Below are positions 14,966 to 22,756 of a stretch of 64,000 nucleotides of DNA, in pieces. The stretch's first letter is position 1; every line of letters starts with the position of its first letter. The notes beneath the pieces are model-generated. The model did not search any database. It worked only from the letters and a program-made list of their open reading frames with translations, and was not told where the DNA came from. This DNA is from Actinoplanes teichomyceticus ATCC 31121 (GTDB taxonomy: Bacteria > Actinomycetota > Actinomycetes > Mycobacteriales > Micromonosporaceae): NCBI RefSeq assembly GCF_003711105.1, contig NZ_CP023865.1, positions 5,605,001 through 5,669,000 of the forward strand, written 5' to 3'. A program made the translations under genes and the position numbers.

Positions 14966-15967
14966 TCACCCGGCGGCGGCGGCGTTGTGCTTGGCCAGCT
15001 GCTCGTACAGCAGGTAGCCGGCATGCAGCCGGTTCTTCGCGCCGAGCGCCTGCATCAGCTCGGCGATGTGCCGCTGGCAGGTCCGCAGCGACAAGCCGAT
15101 GTGCGCGGCGATCCGCCTGTCGCTCTCGCCGGAGACGAGGAGCCGGATGATGGCCTGTTTCACCTCGCAGGAGACGCTGACCGTCTGCCCGCGGCTGTGC
15201 TGCAGCGGGAACGGGCGGGCGCCGTGCCAGGTGCGGTCGAACGACTCGGCGAGCGCGGCGACCACCTGCTCGTCGCGGACCACGGCGATGCCGGGCAGCC
15301 CGCCACGCAGGCCCAGGACGGCCACCCTGCGGTCGAAGACCAGCATCCGGGTGAAGCCGTTCGCGGTCGTGCGCACCTCGGCGCCGCCCGCGCACAGGTG
15401 CAGGACCAGGGTGGTGGCCTCGTGGTTGTAGCGCGCGCTGTGCTGGTAGAGCAGGCGCAGCCGGGGACCGCCGGTCCGGTGCCGGATCAGTTCCTGGGCC
15501 TCGTCGAGCTGCTCGGTGGAGAGTGCCCCCGGCTGCGACGCCAGGATCTCCTCCCGGGTGCCGCCGGCCAGCTCCGCGACCAGCACCCGCACGGTCGGGC
15601 CGTGGCGTACCAGCTCGACCGGTGCGGCCACCTCACGGCGGGCGGACGCGGTCGCGAAGACCGGGGCGAGCGAGGCCAGGTCGGCTCTGATCCCGTCGAT
15701 CGCGTCCTGCCGGGCCATCAGGTCCCGCTCCAGCGGGCGCAGCAGCTGCAACCGGGCCGACTCGGGCGTGGCCGCGGCCAGCCGGACACCGTCCTCGTCG
15801 GGATGCAGCAGCCGCAACTCCCGTAGCTCGTCGAGCAGCCGGGTGGCGTCCTGGCGTTCCATCCCCAGCTCGGCGCCGAGTTCGTCGGCGTCGATCGACC
15901 GCCGCCGCACCGCCACGGCGTAGGCGCGACGCATCTGCGAGGTCACACGGACCGGCTGAGCAACCAT
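14966..15967 (-). CDS. TrmB/LuxR-type transcriptional regulator
   Basis: This encodes 333 residues. ATG 15967 has AGGGGGA upstream; an upstream frame extension lacks a ribosome site. Residues 10-60 form a winged helix like TrmB (DELGAELGMERQDATRLLDELRELRLL). Residues 120-245 resemble the PLD-like sensor region of this family (GPRLRLLYQHSARYN, FTRMLVFDRRVAVLGL). Residues 270-325 are a LuxR-type HTH (LLVSGESDRRIAAHIGLSLRTCQRHIAEL). Such two-HTH regulators are common beside actinobacterial PKS and RiPP clusters. It is divergent from the LAL gene across a 548-base gap, so the two regulators may control each other or the PKS operon. Confidence 0.8.
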   Translation of the reverse strand: MVAQPVRVTSQMRRAYAVAVRRRSIDADELGAELGMERQDATRLLDELRELRLLHPDEDGVRLAAATPESARLQLLRPLERDLMARQDAIDGIRADLASLAPVFATASARREVAAPVELVRHGPTVRVLVAELAGGTREEILASQPGALSTEQLDEAQELIRHRTGGPRLRLLYQHSARYNHEATTLVLHLCAGGAEVRTTANGFTRMLVFDRRVAVLGLRGGLPGIAVVRDEQVVAALAESFDRTWHGARPFPLQHSRGQTVSVSCEVKQAIIRLLVSGESDRRIAAHIGLSLRTCQRHIAELMQALGAKNRLHAGYLLYEQLAKHNAAAAG

Positions 15968-16515
15968 GGCTGTCCCCCTGAATGAGCCAGGCTTGGGTGG
16001 GCGAGAGCTGTCCCTACCCGGTCCGGCCGCGTTCAGCGGGTGACGCCGGCACTCGACGCGCTGCCGGGAGGGCAACACCGCGTCACCTTCGACTCACCGA
16101 GGGTAGGAGGCAGCTCAAGTTGATGTCCAGTGTGATCAATTCGTCACATTGAAACGCCCGGTTACGAGGAGAAAGTACGTTTCTGGCGGTATGTCGCCGT
16201 CGGTTTTCCGCCACGCGGATAGTGGATCCCCACCGGACATGGACAGAGATCATGACCACTGCCGAGAGTGGAGAGGCGCACGGCCCTTGATCGCCGGGTT
16301 CGTCCGGGGGACGGCCGGATGCGCTGACCACGACAAGCGCCGGCTACACGCCGCCGGCCACGCGGACGCCGCCGTCCGCGTCACCTGCCGGCGCCACCAC
16401 CGCCGCCCGGGCCGATCGTCCGCGCCGGTGCCGCAGTCGGTTCCTACTTCCTACCGGGGGGCACGCCATCGAACTCCACGACCCACTGTCCGATCTCGTC
16501 GAACGGCAGGACGCG
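15968..16515. other. 548-base divergent intergenic region
   Basis: This is the longest non-coding stretch in the window. It separates the minus-strand TrmB/LuxR regulator from the plus-strand LAL regulator. I see no credible gene in it: frames have poor codon use and no ribosome sites that lead to a protein. The part near 16110-16210 is less GC-rich than its surroundings and holds the dyad at 16131-16148, which suits a promoter region. The stretch 16468-16515 may in fact code for the N-terminus of the LAL protein. Confidence 0.6.
16131..16148. promoter_or_regulatory. TGTGA-N8-TCACA dyad
   Basis: TGTGA TCAATTCG TCACA sits in the AT-richest part of the divergent region. The arms match the CRP half-sites TGTGA/TCACA, but the spacer is 8 rather than 6 bases, so a CRP site is not claimed. 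Confidence 0.3.
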
Positions 16516-19233
16516 ATGGCGGCGATGGACCGGCTGCTCGCCGAGTCCGCCACCGGCCACGGTCGCGTGGCCGTGGTGCACGCGCCACCGGGCGGCGGCA
16601 AGACCCAGTTCCTGCACAGCGTCCTGCAGCGGATCGGCCTCTCCGACGCGCTGGTGCTGCGCGCCACCGCCCTGCGACACGAGCGCACCGCGCCGTTCGG
16701 CGTCGCCTCGCAGCTCTTCCAGACGCACCGGATCTCCCGGCCGGACCAGGACGAGTTCGGCTCCTCGCTGGCCGCGATGGCGCAGGCGGCCGGCGACCGT
16801 GCCGCCGCCGCGGCCCGCACCGCCGCCGCGCTGCACCGGATCGGCGGACGCCTGGCCGACCTGGCCCAGCACCGCCCGCTGGTCATCGGCATCGACGGCC
16901 TGCACGACGTGGACGAACCGTCGCTGCGCTTCCTCGCCTCGATCCTGCCGCGGCTGCGCGACACCCGCGCCCTGGTCGTGCTGACCGACGACGCCAGGCG
17001 GCGCCCGGTCGACCCGGCGCTGCACGCCGAACTGCTCCAGCAGCCCAACGCGTACCGCATCGACCTGCCCCTGCTCACCCGGACCGGCATCGACCGGGTC
17101 CTCACCGACCGCCTCGGCGCCGCCCGGGCCGCCGAGCTCGGCCCGTCGTTCGCCGCCCTGTGCGGCGGCAATCCGATGATCCTGCAGGCGCTGATCGGCA
17201 ACTACCACGCCGATCGGCGACCGCCCTGGGGATACGGCCGCGCGCTGGTCGGCTGTCTGTCGCGCGGAGAACCCGAGCTGCGCGCGGTGGCCCGCGCCCT
17301 CGCCGTGCTCGGCGCGCACACGTCCCCGCAGCGGCTGGCCCGGCTGTCCGGGCTGAGCGCCGAGACGTGCGCCGGGGCGCTGCGCACGCTCGACACCGCG
17401 GGGCTGCTCGACGGCGGCGCGTTCCGGCATCCGTCCGCCGCGGACGACGTCCTGGACGACATGCCGGCCGACGAGCGATCCGCGCTGCGGCTGCGCGCCG
17501 CCGAACAGCTCAGCAGCGAGGGCGCGCCGGCCATCACGGTCGCGCACCACCTGGTCGTCTCGGCCAACGCCGACTCGCCCTGGGCCGGCGACGTGCTGGT
17601 GGACGCCGCCCGCCACGCGCTCGCCGCGCACCAGCCGCGAGCCGCCGCCGACTATCTCGAACTGGCCCAGCGGACCCCGGCCGACGAGCGGTCCCAGGCG
17701 TCGCTGCGGGCCTGGCTCAACCGGCTGCGATGGCAGCTGCAACCACCCTGCACGGCGCACTCGCTGACCCGGCTGGTCGCCGACGCCGAGGCCGGGCACA
17801 CCACGCCCGGCGACCTGATGGACCTGTTGTGGACCCTGGCCTGGCACGGGGACCAGGAGACGGCCGAGAAGCTGCTGGCCGCCGCGCGGTCCCGGCCGGA
17901 CCGGCGCGACGACACCGGCGCCGCCGCCCTCGCGAGCGTCCCGGTCTGGCTCGCCGGGCTCTTCGCCACCCGCCCGGAGGGCGACGCCGGACACCCCGCG
18001 CCGGCCACCGGCCCGGCCCACGCCGACGACCTGCCCCGTGCCCCGTGGCAAACCGCGGCGGCACTGACCGGCGCCCTCCTGCGCGGCGACGCCGCCCACG
18101 TCGCGGACCACGCGGAGGGCGTGCTGACCACGGCCGGACCGGCCTACCGATCGCTGTGGAACGGTGAGGAGGCGCTGCTCGCCCTGCTCGGCCTGGTCTA
18201 CGTGGACGCCCTGGAGCGTGCCGCCGGATGGTGCGGGCACCTGCTCGCCGAGGCGGAGCGGCTGCGCACCCCGCTGTGGCAGGCCGCGTTCACCGCGGTC
18301 CGGGCCGAGGTGGCGCTGCGCGAGGGCAGCCTCCCCGACGCCGCGGCCATCGCCGCCGAGGCGCTCGATCTGCTGCCCCGCGGCAGCTGGGGGACGATGC
18401 TGGGCCTGCCGGTGAGCACGCTGGTGCTGGCGAAGGTGCGGATGGGCCGGTACGACGAAGCCGGCGCCCTGCTGTCCGAGCCGATGCCGGAGGCGGTGCT
18501 GCGCACCCGCTACGGCGCGCACCTGCTGCACGCGCGGGGCCAGCACCGGCTGGTCACCGGCAATCCACGGGCCGCCCTGGGCGACTTCCTGCGCTGCGGC
18601 GAGCTACTACGGCGCTGGTCGGCGCACGGCATCGTCCCGGTGCCCTGGCGGGTGGCGGCGGCCGAGGCGTCCGTGCAGGTGGGCAACCACCGGCAGGCCG
18701 ACCGGCTGCTCCGCGACGAGGCCGGCCGGCTGCCCGCGCTCGGGCCGCGGGCCCGGGGCCTGTCGCTGCGGGTGCTCGCCGCCGCGTCCCCGGCCACCGA
18801 CCGGCCCGGGCTGCTGGAGCAGGCGGTCGCGGCGCTCAAGGAGTGCGGCGACCAGTTCGAGGTGGCGCGCGCGCTGGCCGAGCTGTCCCGGGCGTACCAG
18901 GAGGTGGAGGACCAGGGCAACGCCCGGCGCGCCGCGCGGATGGCCTGGCCGCTCGCCCGGGCCTCGGCCGCCGAGCCGCTGAGCAGCGAGATCGCCCCGG
19001 CCGCCGGGACCGCGACGGCGAACGCCAAGCGCGGCGGCGACGGGTCGAAGGCCGATCGCGGCCGGCCGCAGCCGCTCACCGCGCGCGAGACGCACGTCGC
19101 GGCGCTCGCCGGGCGCGGCTACACCAACCAGGAGATCGCGGCGCAGCTGCTGATCACGCCGAGCACGGTGGAGCAGCACCTCACCCGGGTGTTCCGCAAG
19201 CTCAAGGTCAAGGGCCGCCAGCAGCTGCCCTGA
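16516..19233 (+). CDS. LAL-family LuxR regulator (large ATP-binding)
   Basis: This encodes 905 residues from ATG 16516. A Walker A motif (APPGGGKT, about 23-30) and a Walker B-like LVIGIDGLHDVDE mark the AAA/STAND ATPase. A long TPR-like middle follows, and the last 55 residues are a LuxR HTH (LTARETHVAALAGRGYTNQEIAAQLL, TVEQHLTRVFRKL). LALs are typical pathway-specific activators of large PKS clusters. The start is uncertain: in-frame codons from 16468 encode IELHDPLSDLVERQDA, which resembles the LVGR box expected before Walker A in this family, yet no ATG, GTG or TTG occurs between the upstream stop (16288) and 16516. Its 3' end overlaps the convergent DAHP-like gene by 26 bases. Confidence 0.88.
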   Translation: MAAMDRLLAESATGHGRVAVVHAPPGGGKTQFLHSVLQRIGLSDALVLRATALRHERTAPFGVASQLFQTHRISRPDQDEFGSSLAAMAQAAGDRAAAAARTAAALHRIGGRLADLAQHRPLVIGIDGLHDVDEPSLRFLASILPRLRDTRALVVLTDDARRRPVDPALHAELLQQPNAYRIDLPLLTRTGIDRVLTDRLGAARAAELGPSFAALCGGNPMILQALIGNYHADRRPPWGYGRALVGCLSRGEPELRAVARALAVLGAHTSPQRLARLSGLSAETCAGALRTLDTAGLLDGGAFRHPSAADDVLDDMPADERSALRLRAAEQLSSEGAPAITVAHHLVVSANADSPWAGDVLVDAARHALAAHQPRAAADYLELAQRTPADERSQASLRAWLNRLRWQLQPPCTAHSLTRLVADAEAGHTTPGDLMDLLWTLAWHGDQETAEKLLAAARSRPDRRDDTGAAALASVPVWLAGLFATRPEGDAGHPAPATGPAHADDLPRAPWQTAAALTGALLRGDAAHVADHAEGVLTTAGPAYRSLWNGEEALLALLGLVYVDALERAAGWCGHLLAEAERLRTPLWQAAFTAVRAEVALREGSLPDAAAIAAEALDLLPRGSWGTMLGLPVSTLVLAKVRMGRYDEAGALLSEPMPEAVLRTRYGAHLLHARGQHRLVTGNPRAALGDFLRCGELLRRWSAHGIVPVPWRVAAAEASVQVGNHRQADRLLRDEAGRLPALGPRARGLSLRVLAAASPATDRPGLLEQAVAALKECGDQFEVARALAELSRAYQEVEDQGNARRAARMAWPLARASAAEPLSSEIAPAAGTATANAKRGGDGSKADRGRPQPLTARETHVAALAGRGYTNQEIAAQLLITPSTVEQHLTRVFRKLKVKGRQQLP

Positions 19234-20149
19234 ACGCGTCGGCGAAGTCCAGCGCCAGATCGAGCGCCGGGCCGGGGCCCGCGGACATCTCCAGGTGCAC
19301 GCCCCCGGCGTGCCCGCCGGCCGAGCGCAGCGCCTCGGCGAACGCCCGGACCGCGGCGCCGGACCGCCCCGGATCGCCGACCCAGCACACCTCGGCGCCG
19401 GCCGCGCGTACCTTCTCGACCAACGGTGGCAACCGGTCGCGCAGCTCGGCCGGATCGAGCCGGACCACGAACGTCAGGCGGCCCGGCTCGCGCCCCGGGT
19501 CCAGCCGGTCCACCGCCCGCAGCACCGCGTCGGCGCCGGTCGCGGGCCCGACCCGGACCGCGAGCGCGTTGGGCGAGCGGGACAGCGCGGCCAGGTGCTC
19601 CCACTGGGCGCTGTCGTGCGCCGGGTCACGCAGCTCACCGCTGAGCCAGAGCAGGTGCCCGGCGGTGGCGCAGGCGGCACAACCCCGGCACTCGTGCCCG
19701 GCGAAGACCTCCCGGTCGGCGGCGCGGCGGCCCAGCCCGTGGCCGGCGAGGAAGGCCAGGCCGCGGGTGATGGTGTCCAGCCGGTCCCGGTGCCGGATCG
19801 CGGCCTCCGCGCCGGCCCGCTCCCAGGCGAGGTGCCGCAGATCCTCGGCCGGCCCGGCGACCAGCGCGCGGACCAGGTTCAGCACCGCCGCCGAGGCCGG
19901 GTACTCCCCCGCCGTCCAGCCCAGCGTCACCACGGGCAGGCCGGTGGCGTACCCGAGCACCACCTCCATCCGGGTCAGGGTCCGCAGCCGCTCGCGGACC
20001 GTCCCCTCGTCGATCCGCCCGGCCGCGAGCACCCGGCCGCCGCCGGAGAGCAGGACCGCGCCGCCGCGGGCCACCGCCGCGATCCGCTGCCGCAGCCGGG
20101 CGCACTCGTCGGCCAGCACGAGCGGCGGGACCGGCATGGTGCCGGTCAT
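19208..20149 (-). CDS. Shortened, metal-site-deficient class II DAHP synthase homologue
   Basis: This encodes 313 residues, starting inside the thioesterase stop (ATGA). The alignment to class II (plant-like, RifH/AroG-type) 3-deoxy-7-phosphoheptulonate synthases is clear by eye: PPLVLADECARLRQRIAAVA, GYATGLPVVTLGWTAGEY, NLVRAL, RLDPGREPGRLTFVVR, LPPLVEKVRAAGAEV and AGGVHLE. The family is normally about 430-470 residues. The Cys ligand of GGDCAETF is replaced (SGGGRV, R39), DPMHGNT becomes DPGRSG (the His is lost), and the last Asp ligand is deleted with the C-terminus. Only the Glu (E287) remains. KPRS and GERTR substrate motifs are absent or altered. It is unlikely to be a working DAHP synthase; a structural, regulatory or new catalytic role is open. 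Confidence 0.75.
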   Translation of the reverse strand: MTGTMPVPPLVLADECARLRQRIAAVARGGAVLLSGGGRVLAAGRIDEGTVRERLRTLTRMEVVLGYATGLPVVTLGWTAGEYPASAAVLNLVRALVAGPAEDLRHLAWERAGAEAAIRHRDRLDTITRGLAFLAGHGLGRRAADREVFAGHECRGCAACATAGHLLWLSGELRDPAHDSAQWEHLAALSRSPNALAVRVGPATGADAVLRAVDRLDPGREPGRLTFVVRLDPAELRDRLPPLVEKVRAAGAEVCWVGDPGRSGAAVRAFAEALRSAGGHAGGVHLEMSAGPGPALDLALDFADAFRAAAGGP

Positions 20150-20880
20150 CGCCAGCGCGCCAGCCGCTGGCTCAGCACGCGGATGACCGCCTGCTGCTGC
20201 TCCACCAGGTAGAAGTGCCCGCCCGGGAAGGTGATCACCTCGAAGTCCGCGGTGGTGTGCCGGCGCCAGGCCTGCGCGTCCTCGGCCGTCACCTCGGGAT
20301 CGTCGCGCCCGGTCAGCACGGTGACCGGACAGCCGAGCGGAGGCCCCGGCTCGTGCCGGTGCGTCTCCACCGCCCGGTAGTCGGCGCGCAGCACGGTCAG
20401 GGCCATCCGGATCAGCTCCTCGTCGGCCAGCACCCGGGGGTCGGTGCCGCCCAGCGTGGCGATGTGGCGCAGCAGGTCGCGGTCGGCCAGCAGGTGCCGG
20501 TCCCCGGCCCGGATCAGGTGCGGGGCGCGCCGGCCGGACACGATCAGCCCGGCCGGCGGGTGGCCCTTCGCGCCGAGCAGCCGGGCCACCTCGAAGGCCA
20601 GCAGCCCGCCGAGGCTGTGCCCGAAGAGGACCACCGGCCGGCCGGTGCGCGTCAGCAGTTCCTCGGTGACGTGCCCGGCCAGCTCGTCGATCGAGTCGAT
20701 CAGCGGCTCCGACCGGCGTTCCTGGCGGCCCGGGTACTGCACCGCGAGCACCTCGGCGGCCGGGGCCAGCGCGCCGGCCAGCGGGTGGAAGAACGGCGCC
20801 GAGCCGCCCGCGTGCGGCAGGCAGACCAGCTGCACGGGGGCCTCGGGGGTGGGCCGGTACGCCCGGATCCAGTCGGTCAC
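20146..20880 (-). CDS. Type II thioesterase
   Basis: This encodes 244 residues, an alpha/beta hydrolase of the RifR/TEII type. The nucleophile motif is GHSLGG (S89), the acid is in GRDDPEV (D193/D194) and the His is in GGHFYL (H222). VCLPHAGGSAPFF near the start and YPGRQERR at about 49-56 are family hallmarks. TEIIs clear stalled or mis-primed acyl groups from carrier proteins. It is in the PKS operon, overlapping both the dehydrogenase and the DAHP-like gene by four bases. It is separate from chain release, which here is assigned to the amide synthase. Confidence 0.92.
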   Translation of the reverse strand: MTDWIRAYRPTPEAPVQLVCLPHAGGSAPFFHPLAGALAPAAEVLAVQYPGRQERRSEPLIDSIDELAGHVTEELLTRTGRPVVLFGHSLGGLLAFEVARLLGAKGHPPAGLIVSGRRAPHLIRAGDRHLLADRDLLRHIATLGGTDPRVLADEELIRMALTVLRADYRAVETHRHEPGPPLGCPVTVLTGRDDPEVTAEDAQAWRRHTTADFEVITFPGGHFYLVEQQQAVIRVLSQRLARWR

Positions 20881-21746
20881 GATGCTCCTTCGGGGGCGGG
20901 GGTCCGGTCGTACCGGAAGAAGCCTTCGCCGCTCTTGCGGCCGAGCCGACCCTCGGCGGTCATCCGGCGCAGCGTCGCCGGCACCTCGGCGACCAGGCCC
21001 TCGGCGACGGCGGTGAACGTGTCGATGCCGATCATGTCGAGCAGGGCGAGCGGGCCCATCGGGTGCCCGCAGCCGAGCGTCATGCCGCGGTCGATGTCGG
21101 CCGGGGCGGCCACCCCGTCCTCGACCATCCGGACCGCCGCCACCAGGTACGGCACCAGCAGCGCGTTGACCACGAAGCCGCGGCGGTCACCGGCGCCGAT
21201 CGCCTGCTTGCCCAGCACCTGCGTCACGAACGCCGTGGCCCGCGCCACGGTGGCCGGGTCGGTCTGCCCGGTGCGGACCACCTCGACCAGCGGCATCGCC
21301 GGCACCGGGTTGAAGAAGTGCATGCCGACCACGGCGCCGGCCCGGCCGGTCACCCCGGCCAGATCGCTCACCAGCAGGCTGGAGGTGGTGGTGGCGAGGA
21401 TCGCGCCGGGGTCGGCCAGCACCGCGTCGAGGCCCTCGAACACCCGGCGTTTGCGGGCCGCGTCCTCGGTCACCGCCTCGATCACCAACTGCCGGTCGGC
21501 CAGCTCGTCGAGGCCGGCGACCACCCGCAGCCGCCCGGCCGACCGGGCCCGCTCGGCGCCGCTCATCCGCCCCTTGGCGACGGCCCGGTCGAGCTGCCCG
21601 GCCATCCGGTCCGCGGCCCGGCGCACGCCCGCGGCGGAGGAGACCGCGACGCGGACGTCGAGACCCGCCCGCAGGCACACCTCCGCGATGCCGGCGCCCA
21701 TGGTTCCGCAGCCGACCACGCCGACCCGGCTCGGGTGCGCGGTCAT
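20877..21746 (-). CDS. 3-hydroxyacyl-CoA dehydrogenase for extender unit supply
   Basis: This encodes 289 residues, with ATG 21746 overlapping the KAS III stop. A dinucleotide-binding GCGTMGAG sits at 12-19. The family motif ATTTSSLLVSDLA and the GMHFFNPVPAMPLVEVV strand hold the catalytic Ser/His/Asn region, and FVVNALLVPYLVAA starts the C-terminal dimer domain. The length matches 3-hydroxybutyryl-CoA dehydrogenases (about 285). Together with KAS III and CCR it would reduce a 3-ketoacyl thioester on the way to a 2-enoyl-CoA, the substrate of the CCR. No dedicated dehydratase is seen in the operon; host metabolism may supply it. Confidence 0.92.
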   Translation of the reverse strand: MTAHPSRVGVVGCGTMGAGIAEVCLRAGLDVRVAVSSAAGVRRAADRMAGQLDRAVAKGRMSGAERARSAGRLRVVAGLDELADRQLVIEAVTEDAARKRRVFEGLDAVLADPGAILATTTSSLLVSDLAGVTGRAGAVVGMHFFNPVPAMPLVEVVRTGQTDPATVARATAFVTQVLGKQAIGAGDRRGFVVNALLVPYLVAAVRMVEDGVAAPADIDRGMTLGCGHPMGPLALLDMIGIDTFTAVAEGLVAEVPATLRRMTAEGRLGRKSGEGFFRYDRTPAPEGAS

Positions 21747-22756
21747 GCGCCGCCGCCCGTGCCGGACCAGCGCAGCAGTCCGGCGCCCACCGCCATGCCC
21801 GCGCCGAAGCCGGCCAGCAGCACCAGGTCCCCGTCGCGCAGCGCGCCGCCGCGGTTGGCCTGGTCCAGCGCGACCGGCACCGAGGCCGCCCCGATGTTGC
21901 CGGAGTAGCGCACCGGCAGGTGCAGCCGGGCGTCGCCGAGCCCGCTGGCGTCGGCGAGCGCGCGCACCAGCATCCCGTTGGCCTGGTGCGGCACGAAGTG
22001 ATCCACGTCGGCCGGGCCGTGGCCGCAGCGCTTGACCAGCCCGGTCAGGAACTGCGGCACGTTCGCCAGCACGAACTCCTTCACCGCCCGGCCCTGCATG
22101 TGCAGGGTGTGGCCGGCCTCGGCGACGGTCCGCGCGGAGGCCGGCAGCCGGCTGCCGCCGGCCGGGGTGGTGATCAGCCCGGCCGAGTCGGCGTCGCTGA
22201 GCAGGTCGACGTCGAGCAGGCCGCGGGCCGCCCCGGGCCGGTCCGGCCGGCGGCCGACGACCGCGGCGCCCGCGCCGTCGCCGAACAGCACGCTGGTGGC
22301 GCGGTCGGTGAAGTCGACGAACCGGGTGTACAGGTCGACGCCGACGACCAGGGCCCGGGCGCCGGGACGCCGGGCGACGAACGCCTGTGCGATGGCCAGC
22401 CCGGCGACGAACCCGGCGCAGGCCATGTTGATGTCGAAGCACGCCGCCCGCCCGGCGCCCAGCGCCCCCTGCACGAACGACGCGGTGGCCGGCACCGGGG
22501 TGTCGCCGGTCGTGGTCGCGACGATGACGTAGTCCAGCTCCCCGGCGGCCAGCCCGGCCTGCTCCAGCGCCGCCCGGGCGGCGTGCACCGCGAGGTCGGA
22601 CGCGGCCTCCCCGGGCGCGGCGTAGCGCCGTTCCAGGATGCCGGTGCGGCTCTCGATCCACTCGGCCGAGGCCGCCGGGACCAGCTCTTCGATCTCGGCG
22701 TTCGTGACCACCCGCTCGGGCAGATAGGAGCCGGTGCCGAGGATGTCGACGCTCAC
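21743..22756 (-). CDS. 3-oxoacyl-ACP synthase III (KAS III/FabH-like)
   Basis: This encodes 337 residues from GTG 22756, overlapping the CCR stop (GTGA). The FabH triad is complete: C113 in NMACAGF, H257 in VPHQAN and N287 in SGNIGAAS. It condenses an acyl-CoA starter with malonyl-ACP. In clusters for salinosporamide/cinnabaramide- or ansalactam-type products, a KAS III of this kind begins a short fatty chain that a CCR later carboxylates to an unusual extender. Placement between CCR and dehydrogenase, with overlaps on both sides, supports that role here. The primer acyl group cannot be read from the sequence. Confidence 0.92.
   Translation of the reverse strand: MSVDILGTGSYLPERVVTNAEIEELVPAASAEWIESRTGILERRYAAPGEAASDLAVHAARAALEQAGLAAGELDYVIVATTTGDTPVPATASFVQGALGAGRAACFDINMACAGFVAGLAIAQAFVARRPGARALVVGVDLYTRFVDFTDRATSVLFGDGAGAAVVGRRPDRPGAARGLLDVDLLSDADSAGLITTPAGGSRLPASARTVAEAGHTLHMQGRAVKEFVLANVPQFLTGLVKRCGHGPADVDHFVPHQANGMLVRALADASGLGDARLHLPVRYSGNIGAASVPVALDQANRGGALRDGDLVLLAGFGAGMAVGAGLLRWSGTGGGA

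Noticed and set aside
16131..16148. A true CRP binding site
   Set aside because: The arms fit, but the spacer is 8 rather than 6 bases and only one copy is present, so only a generic dyad is reported.
16083..16331. Small open frames in the divergent region between the two regulators
   Set aside because: No plausible ribosome site, poor codon use and no recognisable protein; the region is better explained as promoter DNA.
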